Assembly: GCA_021738505.1 (NCBI GenBank)
Contig: JAIPBW010000027.1
Location: 1 to 39,289, forward strand
Source of the DNA: Bacteroidales bacterium
Lineage (GTDB): Bacteria; Bacteroidota; Bacteroidia; Bacteroidales; PWNQ01
Length of the DNA stretch: 39,289 nucleotides
Direction: 5' to 3'
How positions within the stretch are numbered: the first letter of the stretch is position 1; each line of letters opens with the position of its first letter. Under the pieces are notes generated by a model. That model had not been told where the DNA came from and searched no databases. It worked only from the letters and a program-made list of their open reading frames with translations. The position numbers were made by a program, and so were the translations under genes. Positions 1-9,500 of this stretch are shown here, one piece after another.

Positions 1-139
1 TGTCCGATAAAAATTAAAAAACATGGCAGAAAAGCCAAAAGCATATTTAAATATGGATTAACCTATCTTGCTAAAGTGTTATTCTCTAACGATTTGAATG
101 CATTTAAAAAGTGTTGTAAATTTTTGTCATGTACTTAGA

Positions 140-147
140 TATTTTTG
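140..147 (+). promoter_or_regulatory. Candidate -7 element for polA
   Basis: TATTTTTG matches the Bacteroidota -7 consensus TAnnTTTG, and a TTG at 114-116 sits at a suitable -33 distance. The predicted transcript would start near 151 and give a leader of about 35 bases before ATG 187. The match is short, and such octamers occur by chance in AT-rich DNA. Confidence 0.45.
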
Positions 148-186
148 ATAAAATTTTATGTAGGTTTGACACATAATCATGAAGAT

Positions 187-2952
187 ATGTCACAAAAAAA
201 GAAGCTTTTTTTATTGGATGCTATGGCTCTTATTTACAGGGCTTATTATGCACTAAACAAAAATCCCAGAATTAACTCCAAAGGTTTAAACACTTCAGCA
301 ATTTTAGGTTTTGGCAATTCGTTAATGGAAGTATTGCAGAAAGAGCAGCCCACCCACATTGGAGTTGCATTCGACACGATGGCTCCCACGCAGCGGGCAG
401 AAGGGTATGAAGATTATAAGGCAAACCGTGAAGCGTTGCCGGAAGATATCGCCACAGCTTTACCTTATATTTTTCAAATGCTTGAAGGTTTCAACATTCC
501 CATTTTGTTTGAAGATGGATATGAAGCCGATGACATTGTCGGAACGATTGCCAAAAAGGCCGAAAAAGACGGTTTTGAGGTATATATGATGACCAGCGAC
601 AAGGATTTCGGACAGTTGGTGTCGGAAAATATCTTTATGTACAAACCGGCCAGGATGGGCAATAAAGCTGAAATCCTGGGTGTGGAGGAGATTTGTAAAA
701 AATACGAAATTCAACAGCCCGAACAGCTTATTGATATTCTCGGACTCTGGGGTGATGCCTCGGATAACATTCCGGGAATACCCGGCATCGGAGAGAAAAC
801 AGCAAAGCAACTCGTAAAACAATACGGTAGTGTAGAAAACCTGATTGAGCATGCGGATGAATTAAAAGGGAAGCAAAAAGAAAATGTTCTTGAATATGCT
901 GAACAGGGAAGAAAGTCAAAAGAACTGGCCACGATTATAACAGATGTTCCTGTAAGTTATGATCCGGAAGATCTGGAATTAAGCAAGCCAAATTTTGACG
1001 AGCTAAACAAACTCTTCGACGAACTGGAGTTTCGTCAATACAAAAAACGTGTTTCGGATTTGTTTAGTGATGCCGGAGCTTCTTCAAACGGAGAGCCGGA
1101 TTTGTTCAGTGAAAGTGGCGACACAGCAGCAAGCCAACGTAAAACCATTGAAAGCGAAAAGCATGATTATAAACTTCTTCAGGAAGAAAAAGATATCAAA
1201 GAACTGATTGAAAAGCTGGAGAAAAACGGGAGCTTTTGCTTTGACACGGAAACATCAAGCCTGGAAGCCACGCAAGCTGAGCTTGTCGGTATATCTTTCA
1301 GCATAAAAAAAGGAGAAGCCTGGTATATCCCTTTCCCGAAAGATCAGAAGGAAACAAAAGACAAACTGGAAATATTCCGGTCATTATTTGAAGACAATCA
1401 AACCGAAAAAACAGGACAAAACCTGAAATATGATATCACCGTATTAAAAAACTACGGCCTTGAAGTGAATGGTCCGCTATTTGATACGATGATCGCTCAT
1501 TACCTTCTGGAGCCGGATATGCGTCATAATATGGATTATCTGGCCGATGTTTATCTCGATTATAAGCCCGTTTCCATAGAAACACTTATTGGCAAAAAAG
1601 GCAAAAGCCAAAAAGATATCCGGACTGCAAATATCAATAAAGTAGCGGAATACGCTTGCGAAGATGCGGATATCACTCTTCAGTTAAAACAGGTCTTTGA
1701 GCCAAAACTTAAAGAATACAATTTGACCTCGCTTTTCCGGGAGATCGAAATTCCCCTGATCCCTGTTTTAGCATCTATGGAAAAGGAAGGTGTTATGCTG
1801 GACACGGATGCTTTAAAAGATATTTCGCAGCGCTTAAACGGAGAGTTGGAAAAAATAGAAGCCAAAATTTATGAATTAGCCGGTGAAAAGTTTAATATAG
1901 CCTCCACAAAACAGCTCGGTCAGGTTTTATATGAAAAACTTAAAATTACGGATAAGCCCAAACTTACAAAGACCAAACAATATTCCACTAGTGAAGATGT
2001 GCTGCAAAAGCTAAAAAACAAGCATGAAATTGTGGAGTACATTTTGGAATACCGGTCTGTATCAAAATTAAAATCGACTTATGTCGATGCTTTGCCGGAA
2101 TTAATCAATCCTTATACAGGGCGTCTGCATACGACATTTAACCAAACCATCGCCTCCACCGGGCGGTTAAGTTCCAACAAACCGAATTTACAAAACATAC
2201 CGATCCGCACGGAACGTGGAAAAGAAATACGCAAAGCTTTTGTTCCACGTGGGGAAGAGTACACCTTACTGGCAGCAGACTATTCACAAATTGAATTGCG
2301 CCTGATTGCTGAGCTTAGCCAGGATGAAACTATGCTTAAGGCATTTCGCGAGGGACAGGATATTCACACCACTACTGCCGCTAAAGTTTATAAAGTAAAA
2401 CCCGAAGAGGTCGATAAAGAAATGAGACGCAAAGCCAAAACCGTGAACTTTGGAATAATCTATGGTATTTCGGCTCATGGATTATCGGAAAGACTGAACA
2501 TTAAGCGCGGCAAAGCAAAGGAAATTATCGATGCTTATTTTGAGCAATATCCGGCTATCCGCAAATATATGGATGACCAGATTGCTTTCGCGCGTGAGCA
2601 TGGATATGTCCAAACGTTAAAATCACGTCGGCGCTATCTGCGGGATATTAACTCCAAAAATAGCGTTGTTCGTGGTTTTGCCGAACGAAATGCGATCAAT
2701 GCTCCTATACAGGGATCATCTGCTGATATGATCAAAATTGCCATGATCAACATCCATAACTACCTTACGGAAAACAATCTGAAGACTAAAATGACTCTTC
2801 AGGTGCATGATGAACTTATTTTTGACATGTACAATGACGAGATCGAGACAGTTAAAAATGCCGTCAAAAAATACATGAAAGAAGCTATGCCATTGAGTAT
2901 TCCGGTTGTTGTAGACATTAACGAAGGGAACAATTGGTTAGAAGCTCATTAG
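187..2952 (+). CDS. polA: DNA polymerase I
   Basis: Repair and Okazaki-fragment-maturation polymerase of about 921 residues. All three modules are visible: an N-terminal 5'-3' nuclease (LLDAMALIYRAYYAL at the start, then EADDIVGT, TSDKDFGQLV and the helix-hairpin-helix GIPGIGEKTAKQL); a 3'-5' exonuclease with intact DEDDy residues (FDTET with D353 and E355, GQNLKYDITVL, and YACEDAD); and the family A polymerase with motif A DYSQIELR (D698), motif B RRKAKTVNFGIIYG and motif C QVHDE (D875). Proofreading therefore looks functional, unlike in Taq-type enzymes. The reading frame stays open to a TTG at 145, but ATG 187 is preferred because MSQKKKLFLLDA fits the family N-terminus and a -7 promoter match lies at 140-147, so the TTG would not be transcribed. 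The gene is convergent with mltF, 88 bases away. Confidence 0.97.
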   Translation: MSQKKKLFLLDAMALIYRAYYALNKNPRINSKGLNTSAILGFGNSLMEVLQKEQPTHIGVAFDTMAPTQRAEGYEDYKANREALPEDIATALPYIFQMLEGFNIPILFEDGYEADDIVGTIAKKAEKDGFEVYMMTSDKDFGQLVSENIFMYKPARMGNKAEILGVEEICKKYEIQQPEQLIDILGLWGDASDNIPGIPGIGEKTAKQLVKQYGSVENLIEHADELKGKQKENVLEYAEQGRKSKELATIITDVPVSYDPEDLELSKPNFDELNKLFDELEFRQYKKRVSDLFSDAGASSNGEPDLFSESGDTAASQRKTIESEKHDYKLLQEEKDIKELIEKLEKNGSFCFDTETSSLEATQAELVGISFSIKKGEAWYIPFPKDQKETKDKLEIFRSLFEDNQTEKTGQNLKYDITVLKNYGLEVNGPLFDTMIAHYLLEPDMRHNMDYLADVYLDYKPVSIETLIGKKGKSQKDIRTANINKVAEYACEDADITLQLKQVFEPKLKEYNLTSLFREIEIPLIPVLASMEKEGVMLDTDALKDISQRLNGELEKIEAKIYELAGEKFNIASTKQLGQVLYEKLKITDKPKLTKTKQYSTSEDVLQKLKNKHEIVEYILEYRSVSKLKSTYVDALPELINPYTGRLHTTFNQTIASTGRLSSNKPNLQNIPIRTERGKEIRKAFVPRGEEYTLLAADYSQIELRLIAELSQDETMLKAFREGQDIHTTTAAKVYKVKPEEVDKEMRRKAKTVNFGIIYGISAHGLSERLNIKRGKAKEIIDAYFEQYPAIRKYMDDQIAFAREHGYVQTLKSRRRYLRDINSKNSVVRGFAERNAINAPIQGSSADMIKIAMINIHNYLTENNLKTKMTLQVHDELIFDMYNDEIETVKNAVKKYMKEAMPLSIPVVVDINEGNNWLEAH

Positions 2953-3040
2953 GGAATACTGTTTATTTTCTATTTGTATTTATTAATCTTTGGAATATTG
3001 TATACGGCTTTATTGTTATCTGCCTGTCGCATTTTAGCTT

Positions 3041-4501
3041 TTACTCAGGCACGAGATTTTTATAATGCTCGTAACGATCCAGTATCTGATTAACAAAATT
3101 ATAGGTCTCTTCCCCTCGACAGTATCCATGTTTTACAACCGGATCGTTATAATATTTGGGCATCGATTTATAGAGCAGAAATGTATCGACTGCATTCCAA
3201 GAGTTTGTATCCGCTTCATATTTATGGGCCAATCTACGGGCATCCAATACGTGGCCGAGCCCAACATTATAAGAGGCCAAAACAAACCGTATACGGTCTT
3301 CCTTTTCAGCCTGCTTTTTCTCAAACTGCTTTTCCAGGTACTCAAGAAATTTTACTCCTGCTCTAATATTCTGCTCAGGATCGTAGACATTATTCGCGCC
3401 GAAACGTCTCGCCGTATTGGGCATCAACTGCATTAAGCCCTGCGCTCCTGCCCAGGAGTCGATCTTTGGGTTAAACCGGGATTCCTGATACACCAAAGAA
3501 GCTAACAATCTCCAGTCCCAGCCAATTTCATCACTATACTTTTTAATCAAATCATCATAGCGGGATATCTTACCACCTGATATTGAGTGAAACTCCTGAT
3601 TTCTTTTATGCGAACTCCTGCTACTGACAAAATATTTATGATACAACATCCTGTAGTCGGCTGTTTCTTTATAATCTCTTAACCACTCATTAATAGATAA
3701 CCGTAAAGAATCAGCTCCTTTTTTCACAGCCCAGGCCAATTTTTGAGGGAAACTAACCGGAGTTTCAATATCAATATTATCATAATAGGTGCTGTTAACC
3801 ATGGCCACATGCTCATCGCAAACAGTATAATCGATTTCTCCCTGTGCTACTAATTTCACCAGGTGTTCTGCTTCATAGTCCGATTCAATAATATTTATAT
3901 CCCCGCCAATCTCATTGGAAAGACTTTCAAGTCGTGAGGCAAAAGAAGAGCCTTTTTGTACATAAACCGTTTTGCCATCCAAATTAAGCTGGTTTCTGAT
4001 TAATTCCTCTTCAATGCTTCTCGATGTCATTCGCCGGTATCCTTCCGGTTTTCTTTGCACCAAAACCTGTCTGCTTAAGCTATGAGGAACAGTGAAGTCC
4101 ACAAATTTTGATCGTTCTTCGGTTACTGTCAGGTCAATTCCAATAATATCGCATTCTCCCTGATTTAAACACCTGAACTTATTCGACATACTATTGTCTA
4201 CTTTTATATCCAATTCTACCTCTAAATAATCGGCATATTTTTGCAGCAATTCGTATTGGTAACCCATTGTTTTGCCCCGGTAAACAAAGTAATTGATCGA
4301 ATTATAATCCGTAATTGCCACCAACTTATCCTCTTTCAATATTTTTTTCAACTGCTCGGCTTTAACCGTATCTGCCGGTGACATTTCATATTCCTCATCC
4401 TGATTTCCCGTATTGAAAGAAAAAATGACTACAATAATTAGGATTAAAGAAAATAGAGCTATTGCTATAGGTTTTTTATACTTATCGAAAAAAATGTTCA
4501 T
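3041..4501 (-). CDS. mltF: MltF-like membrane-bound lytic transglycosylase
   Basis: Predicted to cleave the beta-1,4 MurNAc-GlcNAc bond of peptidoglycan, forming 1,6-anhydro ends. The 486 residues begin with an uncleaved-looking membrane anchor (about 12-31, IALFSLILIIVVIF). A periplasmic solute-binding type 3 domain follows (about 55-295, including LVAITDYNSINYFVYRGKTM and GECDIIGIDLTVTEERSKFV), then a C-terminal SLT domain with the catalytic glutamate E340 in VYQESRF, followed by GAQGLMQLMPNTA. This order is the MltF architecture, in which the binding domain regulates the catalytic one. The start is well supported: GGAGG lies seven bases upstream of the ATG, an unusually clear Shine-Dalgarno sequence for this phylum. 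It is monocistronic, between convergent polA and the sirtuin gene upstream on the same strand (130-base gap). Confidence 0.92.
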   Translation of the reverse strand: MNIFFDKYKKPIAIALFSLILIIVVIFSFNTGNQDEEYEMSPADTVKAEQLKKILKEDKLVAITDYNSINYFVYRGKTMGYQYELLQKYADYLEVELDIKVDNSMSNKFRCLNQGECDIIGIDLTVTEERSKFVDFTVPHSLSRQVLVQRKPEGYRRMTSRSIEEELIRNQLNLDGKTVYVQKGSSFASRLESLSNEIGGDINIIESDYEAEHLVKLVAQGEIDYTVCDEHVAMVNSTYYDNIDIETPVSFPQKLAWAVKKGADSLRLSINEWLRDYKETADYRMLYHKYFVSSRSSHKRNQEFHSISGGKISRYDDLIKKYSDEIGWDWRLLASLVYQESRFNPKIDSWAGAQGLMQLMPNTARRFGANNVYDPEQNIRAGVKFLEYLEKQFEKKQAEKEDRIRFVLASYNVGLGHVLDARRLAHKYEADTNSWNAVDTFLLYKSMPKYYNDPVVKHGYCRGEETYNFVNQILDRYEHYKNLVPE

Positions 4502-4631
4502 GTGTTTCCTCCCTTTTCTATCGTACTAATATACGAATATTTTACACTTATATCAAGCATAAATCTTTCGGATCTAATAATCAGGCCTCTGAGTTATTTA
4601 TGCATTTAAAAATTTATAAGCAAAAAACAGG

Positions 4632-5327
4632 TTACATATAATTATCGATAAGATGTGGAACCAGATCAGGCAAAGCGGAGCCTGCTTTTTCTTTCATGAT
4701 CTTCAGATTCGGGATTTGAATTTCTGCGTTAGCATCAGGATCTACATAAAATTTCGGGATCTTTTTTGATGCATATTGAAATAGACTAGCTGCCGGATAG
4801 ACATTTAAGGAAGTCCCGACGATTAATAAGATATCAGCTTCCCGTGTAATTTCCATTGCAGGTTCAATATAAGGAACAGGCTCTCCAAACCAGACAACAT
4901 GGGGTCTTAATTGCTCACCATCTTCACCTTTATCGCCCATGTTAAGTTGCCAGCCTTTGATAGGGTATATTAATCTGGGATCGTTGGAGCTTCGTGCTTT
5001 CCTGATTTCTCCGTGCAAATGAATAACATCAGAAGATCCGGCACGTTCATGCAGATCATCCACATTTTGAGTAATAATTTTCACATCAAAATAATCTTCC
5101 AGCTTCACTAGTGCTTTATGAGCTGCATTCGGTTCAGCTTCAACTACATTTTTACGTCGCTGGTTGTAAAAATCCAAAACGACTTCAGGATGTTTATGCC
5201 AGGCTTCGGGTGAAGCCACTTCTTCAAAACGGTATTGCTTCCACATACCATTATCATCCCGAAAAGTTTTAATTCCACTTTCAGCGCTAATTCCAGCACC
5301 TGTTAATACCACAATACGTTTTTGCAT
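4632..5327 (-). CDS. cobB: Sir2-family NAD-dependent protein deacylase (class III, zinc-ligand-free)
   Basis: NAD-dependent lysine deacylase of 231 residues. The Rossmann NAD site is clear: GAGISAESGIKTFRD (residues 10-24), TQNVD (86-90), the catalytic His in HLHGE (H105), and VVWFGEPVP. Tyr54 and Arg57 in FYNQRR match the Tyr/Arg pair that class III sirtuins (SIRT5, CobB) use to bind succinyl or malonyl groups, so desuccinylase activity is plausible. The small domain that usually carries two CxxC zinc pairs has no cysteine at all here (IRKARSSNDPRLIYPIKGWQ), so structural zinc is absent. The gene stands alone, about 100 bases downstream of lspA on the same strand. The symbol is by homology only; substrate specificity is inferred from the Y/R pair. 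Confidence 0.9.
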   Translation of the reverse strand: MQKRIVVLTGAGISAESGIKTFRDDNGMWKQYRFEEVASPEAWHKHPEVVLDFYNQRRKNVVEAEPNAAHKALVKLEDYFDVKIITQNVDDLHERAGSSDVIHLHGEIRKARSSNDPRLIYPIKGWQLNMGDKGEDGEQLRPHVVWFGEPVPYIEPAMEITREADILLIVGTSLNVYPAASLFQYASKKIPKFYVDPDANAEIQIPNLKIMKEKAGSALPDLVPHLIDNYM

Positions 5328-5431
5328 AACGGTTATTTTTAATTTATAAATAAAACAAGTTTTTTCCGGGATAGTTTGATTTTACCAAAATATCCAATCG
5401 AAAAAATCCGCTGTTTCAAAAAATATTTAGC

Positions 5432-6112
5432 TTATTCGTCGTTTTCTGTATCTTCCTGCTGCTGGCTATTGCCCTTTATTGAGGATTCATCTGCAGGTCT
5501 TATACCATGACCGTCTTGTTTGAAGTATCGTTTATTAAAAATCAGTAACATAAAAACGCCAATGGTTATGGAAGTATCGGCAAAATTAAATACGGGTCTG
5601 AAAAAGATAAAGTCTCTACCACCAAAAAGCCAGTCCGGGAAGGAACTTTCGATCACCGGAAAATAGAACATATCCACAACTCTCCCTTGCAAAAAAGAGC
5701 TATATCCTCCTGATTCGGGAAAAATTTCCGCGGGCACCTGTGATATATAGTTTCCGCTTTCACTAAAGATCAATCCATAAAAAGCGCTATCAATAATATT
5801 TCCGGTAGCGCCTGCAAAAATCAGCGCTAGCGCAACCAAAAGACCTGTTCGTGCATTTTTGCTATACGCAAACCAGATGTAATAACCAATACCTCCAATG
5901 GCTATTATGCGAAAGATGCTAAGCAAATATTTGCCGCCTTTTCCGGCTAATTCCCAGCCGAAAGCCATTCCGTTATTTTCAGTAAAATGAATAATAAACC
6001 AATCCCCAAAGACATGAATATCTTCTCCGAGATACATCGTAGTTTTGATCCAAATCTTGAGGATTTGATCAATGAGTAATACCAGAAAAACAATGAGGCC
6101 AACTTTCTTCAA
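5432..6112 (-). CDS. lspA: Lipoprotein signal peptidase (signal peptidase II)
   Basis: Inner-membrane aspartyl protease that removes signal peptides from diacylglyceryl-modified prolipoproteins. Four hydrophobic segments are visible (about 4-20, 61-81, 89-107 and 172-193). Conserved family blocks are ENNGMAFG, GATGNIIDS, VVDMFYF and FNFADTSI. By comparison with characterised LspA, the catalytic aspartates are D147 (VVD) and D179 (NFAD). The stretch between GNIID and VVD is longer than in Proteobacteria, adding about 25 residues, and a polar tail follows the last membrane segment, giving 226 residues in total. It is the last gene of the ileS, dksA-like, lspA run. Several lipoproteins in this window (10422-21187 region) would be its substrates. 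Confidence 0.95.
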   Translation of the reverse strand: MKKVGLIVFLVLLIDQILKIWIKTTMYLGEDIHVFGDWFIIHFTENNGMAFGWELAGKGGKYLLSIFRIIAIGGIGYYIWFAYSKNARTGLLVALALIFAGATGNIIDSAFYGLIFSESGNYISQVPAEIFPESGGYSSFLQGRVVDMFYFPVIESSFPDWLFGGRDFIFFRPVFNFADTSITIGVFMLLIFNKRYFKQDGHGIRPADESSIKGNSQQQEDTENDE

Positions 6113-6131
6113 AATCGTGCTACGCTTTAAA

Positions 6132-6548
6132 TTATCGTTTTCTGTTTCTAGCCAGCTTTGCTTCTATACTTAATGTTGCATGAGGAACACTTCTCAGGCG
6201 TTCTTTTGAGATGAGCTTTCCTGTTTCGCGACAAACACCATAAGTGCCGTTCTCGATACGAACCAAAGCATTCTCCAGGTTTTGTATAAATTTCTGCTGC
6301 CGGGCGGCTAACTGGCTGTTTTCTTCTTTGGAAAGTACAAGATACCCTTCTTCCAATACCTTAAATGTGGGAGAAGTATCCGTCGTATCATTTTCATTGC
6401 TATTGGTATAAGCATCAGTTAGCATTTTAAGATCACGACGTGCTTCTTCCAGCTTTTTCAGGATTATTTGTCTGAATTCTTCTAATTCTTCTTTAGAATA
6501 GCGAGTCCTTTGTGCCTTGTCATTTTCTTGTTTCTTATCATCAGTCAT
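6132..6548 (-). CDS. TraR/DksA-family protein with degenerate zinc finger
   Basis: Small protein of 138 residues with a charged coiled-coil N-terminal half (about 18-50 and 75-100) and a C-terminal DksA/TraR-type zinc-finger region (NGTYGVCRETGKLISKERL, then RSVPHATLSIEAK). DksA proteins bind the RNA polymerase secondary channel and modulate initiation. Here only one of the four canonical zinc cysteines remains (in GVCRET); the second is Thr and the later CxxC positions are Ser/Ala. This variant recurs in Bacteroidota, so the protein may fold without zinc. It lies between ileS (34-base gap upstream) and lspA (19-base gap downstream), all on the minus strand and probably co-transcribed. Whether it acts as a true DksA cannot be told from sequence. 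Confidence 0.85.
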   Translation of the reverse strand: MTDDKKQENDKAQRTRYSKEELEEFRQIILKKLEEARRDLKMLTDAYTNSNENDTTDTSPTFKVLEEGYLVLSKEENSQLAARQQKFIQNLENALVRIENGTYGVCRETGKLISKERLRSVPHATLSIEAKLARNRKR

Positions 6549-6582
6549 AATCGTGGTGTTTTGTAAAAAGCTTCTTATGCAA

Positions 6583-9500
6583 CTAAGATACTTTTTGAAT
6601 GTTTACTCTTACTTTAATCTCATCATTTAACTCTGCCTGAGCACTTTCTTTTGTGTTTAGCTCGTCGACCAGATCCAAATTCGAGGCTAGTGTTTCCGAG
6701 CAAATATATGAAAAATTGTTATGGATAGCATTATTTAACATCTCATGGCTTTCAATTTTCAAATTGATATGATCGGTCACTTCCAGATTACATTCTTTCC
6801 GCAAATTTTGGATCCGGTTAATCAGGTCTCTAGCCAACCCCTCTTCTTTGAGTTCTTCAGTTAGTTCAATGTCCAGAGCCACTGTATCACTTCCCCAGTT
6901 TGCTACCACAAGCCCGGGAATGTCTTCCGTAAAAATCTCCACATCCTCTAAAGAAAGATCCACTTGCTGATCTTCCACATTGATTGGAATACTTCCTTCT
7001 TTTTCGAGTTTTACGATATCATCCTGCGAAAGATTTTGTATGGCCGGAGCCAGTTTTTTCATCATTTTGCCATATTTTGGCCCTAATTTTTTAAAATCCG
7101 GTTTGATTTTTTTCACCAAAATCCCAGCTGTTTCAGTAATCAGCTCCATTTCTTTGACGTTCACCTCGGCTAAGATCAAATCTTTCACTTTCTCAATCTG
7201 TTCTTTGATCCTTTGGTTTTCAACAGGAACAATCATCTTCTTTAAAGGTTGTCGAACACGCATTTTCGATTTTTTGCGCAAAGACAATACCATAGAAGAA
7301 AATTTCTGCGCCAGTTGCATCCGCTCTTCCAGATCTTTATCTATCTGATCTTGATTCCAGGCCGGAAATTCTGCCAAATGAACAGAAGCTTCCGTGTTAT
7401 TATTTGTAACATTATTAAGATCGCGATAGAGTTGTTCCATAAAAAACGGAGCTATGGGTGCCGATAGTCTGGCAACCACCTCTAAACATTTATATAACGT
7501 TTGGTAAGCAGATATCTTGTCCTGAGAATATTCTCCTTTCCAGAATTTCCTTCGGCTGAGTCTTACATACCAATTTGACAGATAATCATAAACAAACGTC
7601 ACGATAGCTCGTCCGGCTTTGGTCGGTTCATAATCATTATAATAATCATCTGTATTTTTTATCAGCGTGTTTAGTTCCGACAATATCCAACGATCGATTT
7701 CCGGACGTTCCCGGAAGGGGACTTCTTTTTCATTGAAGTTAAACCCGTCAATGTTGGCATACATGGCAAAGAAATTATAGGTGTTGTATAATGTTCCGAA
7801 GAACTTACGTTTGGTTTCATCCAGTCCGTTAAGATCAAACTTAAGGTTATCCCAGGGTTGGGCATTGGTAATCATATACCAACGTGTGGCATCAGGTCCG
7901 TGGTCCTGAATTGTTTTAAATGGATCTACGCCATTCCCCAGGCGTTTGGACATTTTATTGCCATTCTTATCCAGTACCAGGCCATTAGAGATCACGTTTT
8001 TGAAAGCAACGGAGTCCGAAGTCATTGTAGCAATGGCATGTAAAGTAAAGAACCATCCACGGGTTTGATCCACTCCTTCAGCAATAAAATCAGCCGGAAA
8101 ATTATTTTCAAATTCGTCCCTGTTTTCAAATGGAAAGTGCTGCTGTGCATAAGGCATGGCTCCACTGTCGAACCACACATCGATCAGATCGGGTTCCCGC
8201 TGCATTTTCTTGCCGGAGTCAGAAACCAGCACAATTCTGTCCACATAAGGACGGTGAAGGTCGATACGATCATAATTCTCCTGAGCAAAATTTTCTACTT
8301 CAAAACTTTGAATAGGATTCTCATCCATAACGCCGGCATCGATTGCTTTATCAATCTCGGTTTTCAATTCTTTTACAGATCCGATACATTTCCGCTCTTC
8401 ACGGTCTTCCGTAGACCATACAGGCAGTGGGGTTCCCCAGAAACGAGAACGCGACAAGTTCCAATCCACAAGATTTTCAAGCCAATTCCCAAACCTTCCG
8501 GTACCTGTGGACTCCGGCTTCCAGTTAATGGTACGGTTGAGTTCCAGCATGCGCTCTTTAAAATCTGTGGTTTTGATAAACCAGGAGTCTAACGGATAAT
8601 AGAGGATGGGTTTATCTGTTCTCCAGCAATGAGGATAAGAGTGTTCGTATTTTTCAGATAAAAAGGCCCGGTTTTCTTTTTTTAATTTGATGATGATATC
8701 AACATCCACAGGGTTTTGGGATTTCGGATCAAAATTGTCGTCATATTCGGGTTTTACAAAGCGCCCGGCAAATTCACCCATTTCCTCTACAAATTGGCCT
8801 TTTTTGTTTACCATGGTAAGGGAGCCAATTCCATGATCCGTTCCTACTTTAAAGTCATCCGCACCAAAGCTCGGAGCAATATGCACCACGCCTGTTCCTT
8901 CATCGGTAGTCACAAAATCTGCTAAAACAACGCGGAAGGCATCTCCTTCTTCCGGTTGAGCATAAGGCAATAATTGTTCGTACCGTATATTTTCGATGTC
9001 TTTTCCTTTAAATTCCTGAGCAATTTCAAACGGAATATTTTTATCTCCTTTGCTATAGTCTTCCAGTTTAAGCTCGGCATTTTTTTCTGAAAAATATTTT
9101 CCCATTAGTTCTTTTGCAACCACCACGGAAATGGGAAGTCCTGTATATCGATTAAATGTATTAACTAATACATAATCGATATTTTTCCCAACGGCTAACG
9201 CTGTATTGGAAGGCAATGTCCAGGGTGTTGTTGTCCATGCCAGAAAAAACACTTCGCCATGCGCTTGTTCCCAAAGGAACCGGGATGTCTCATCTTTCTG
9301 AACTTTAAACTGTGCAACAACAGTATTATCTTTTACCATCCGGTAACATCCCGGTTGGTTCAGCTCGTGTGTACTAAGTCCGGTTCCGGCTGCCGGGGAA
9401 TAAGGCTGGATAGTGTAGCCTTTATAAAGTAAATCTTTATCAAAGAGATTTTTTAGTAAATACCATATCGTTTCAATGTATTTGTTGTCAAATGTAATGT

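Noticed and set aside
145-186. Upstream TTG start for polA
   Set aside because: It overlaps the predicted -7 element, and the extra 14 residues do not resemble PolA N-termini.
2241-2256. parS half-site TGTTCCACGTGG in polA
   Set aside because: Only the left half and core match (11 of 16 overall), and the DNA encodes the conserved FVPRGEEY segment before motif A, which explains it.
4576-4598. Imperfect hairpin AATAATCAG/CTGAGTTATT downstream of the sirtuin gene
   Set aside because: One bulged base, weak A/T stem ends and no T-run on the minus strand, so a terminator call is not supported.
8065-8592. 175-codon plus-strand frame
   Set aside because: It lies wholly antisense to the catalytic part of ileS and resembles no family.
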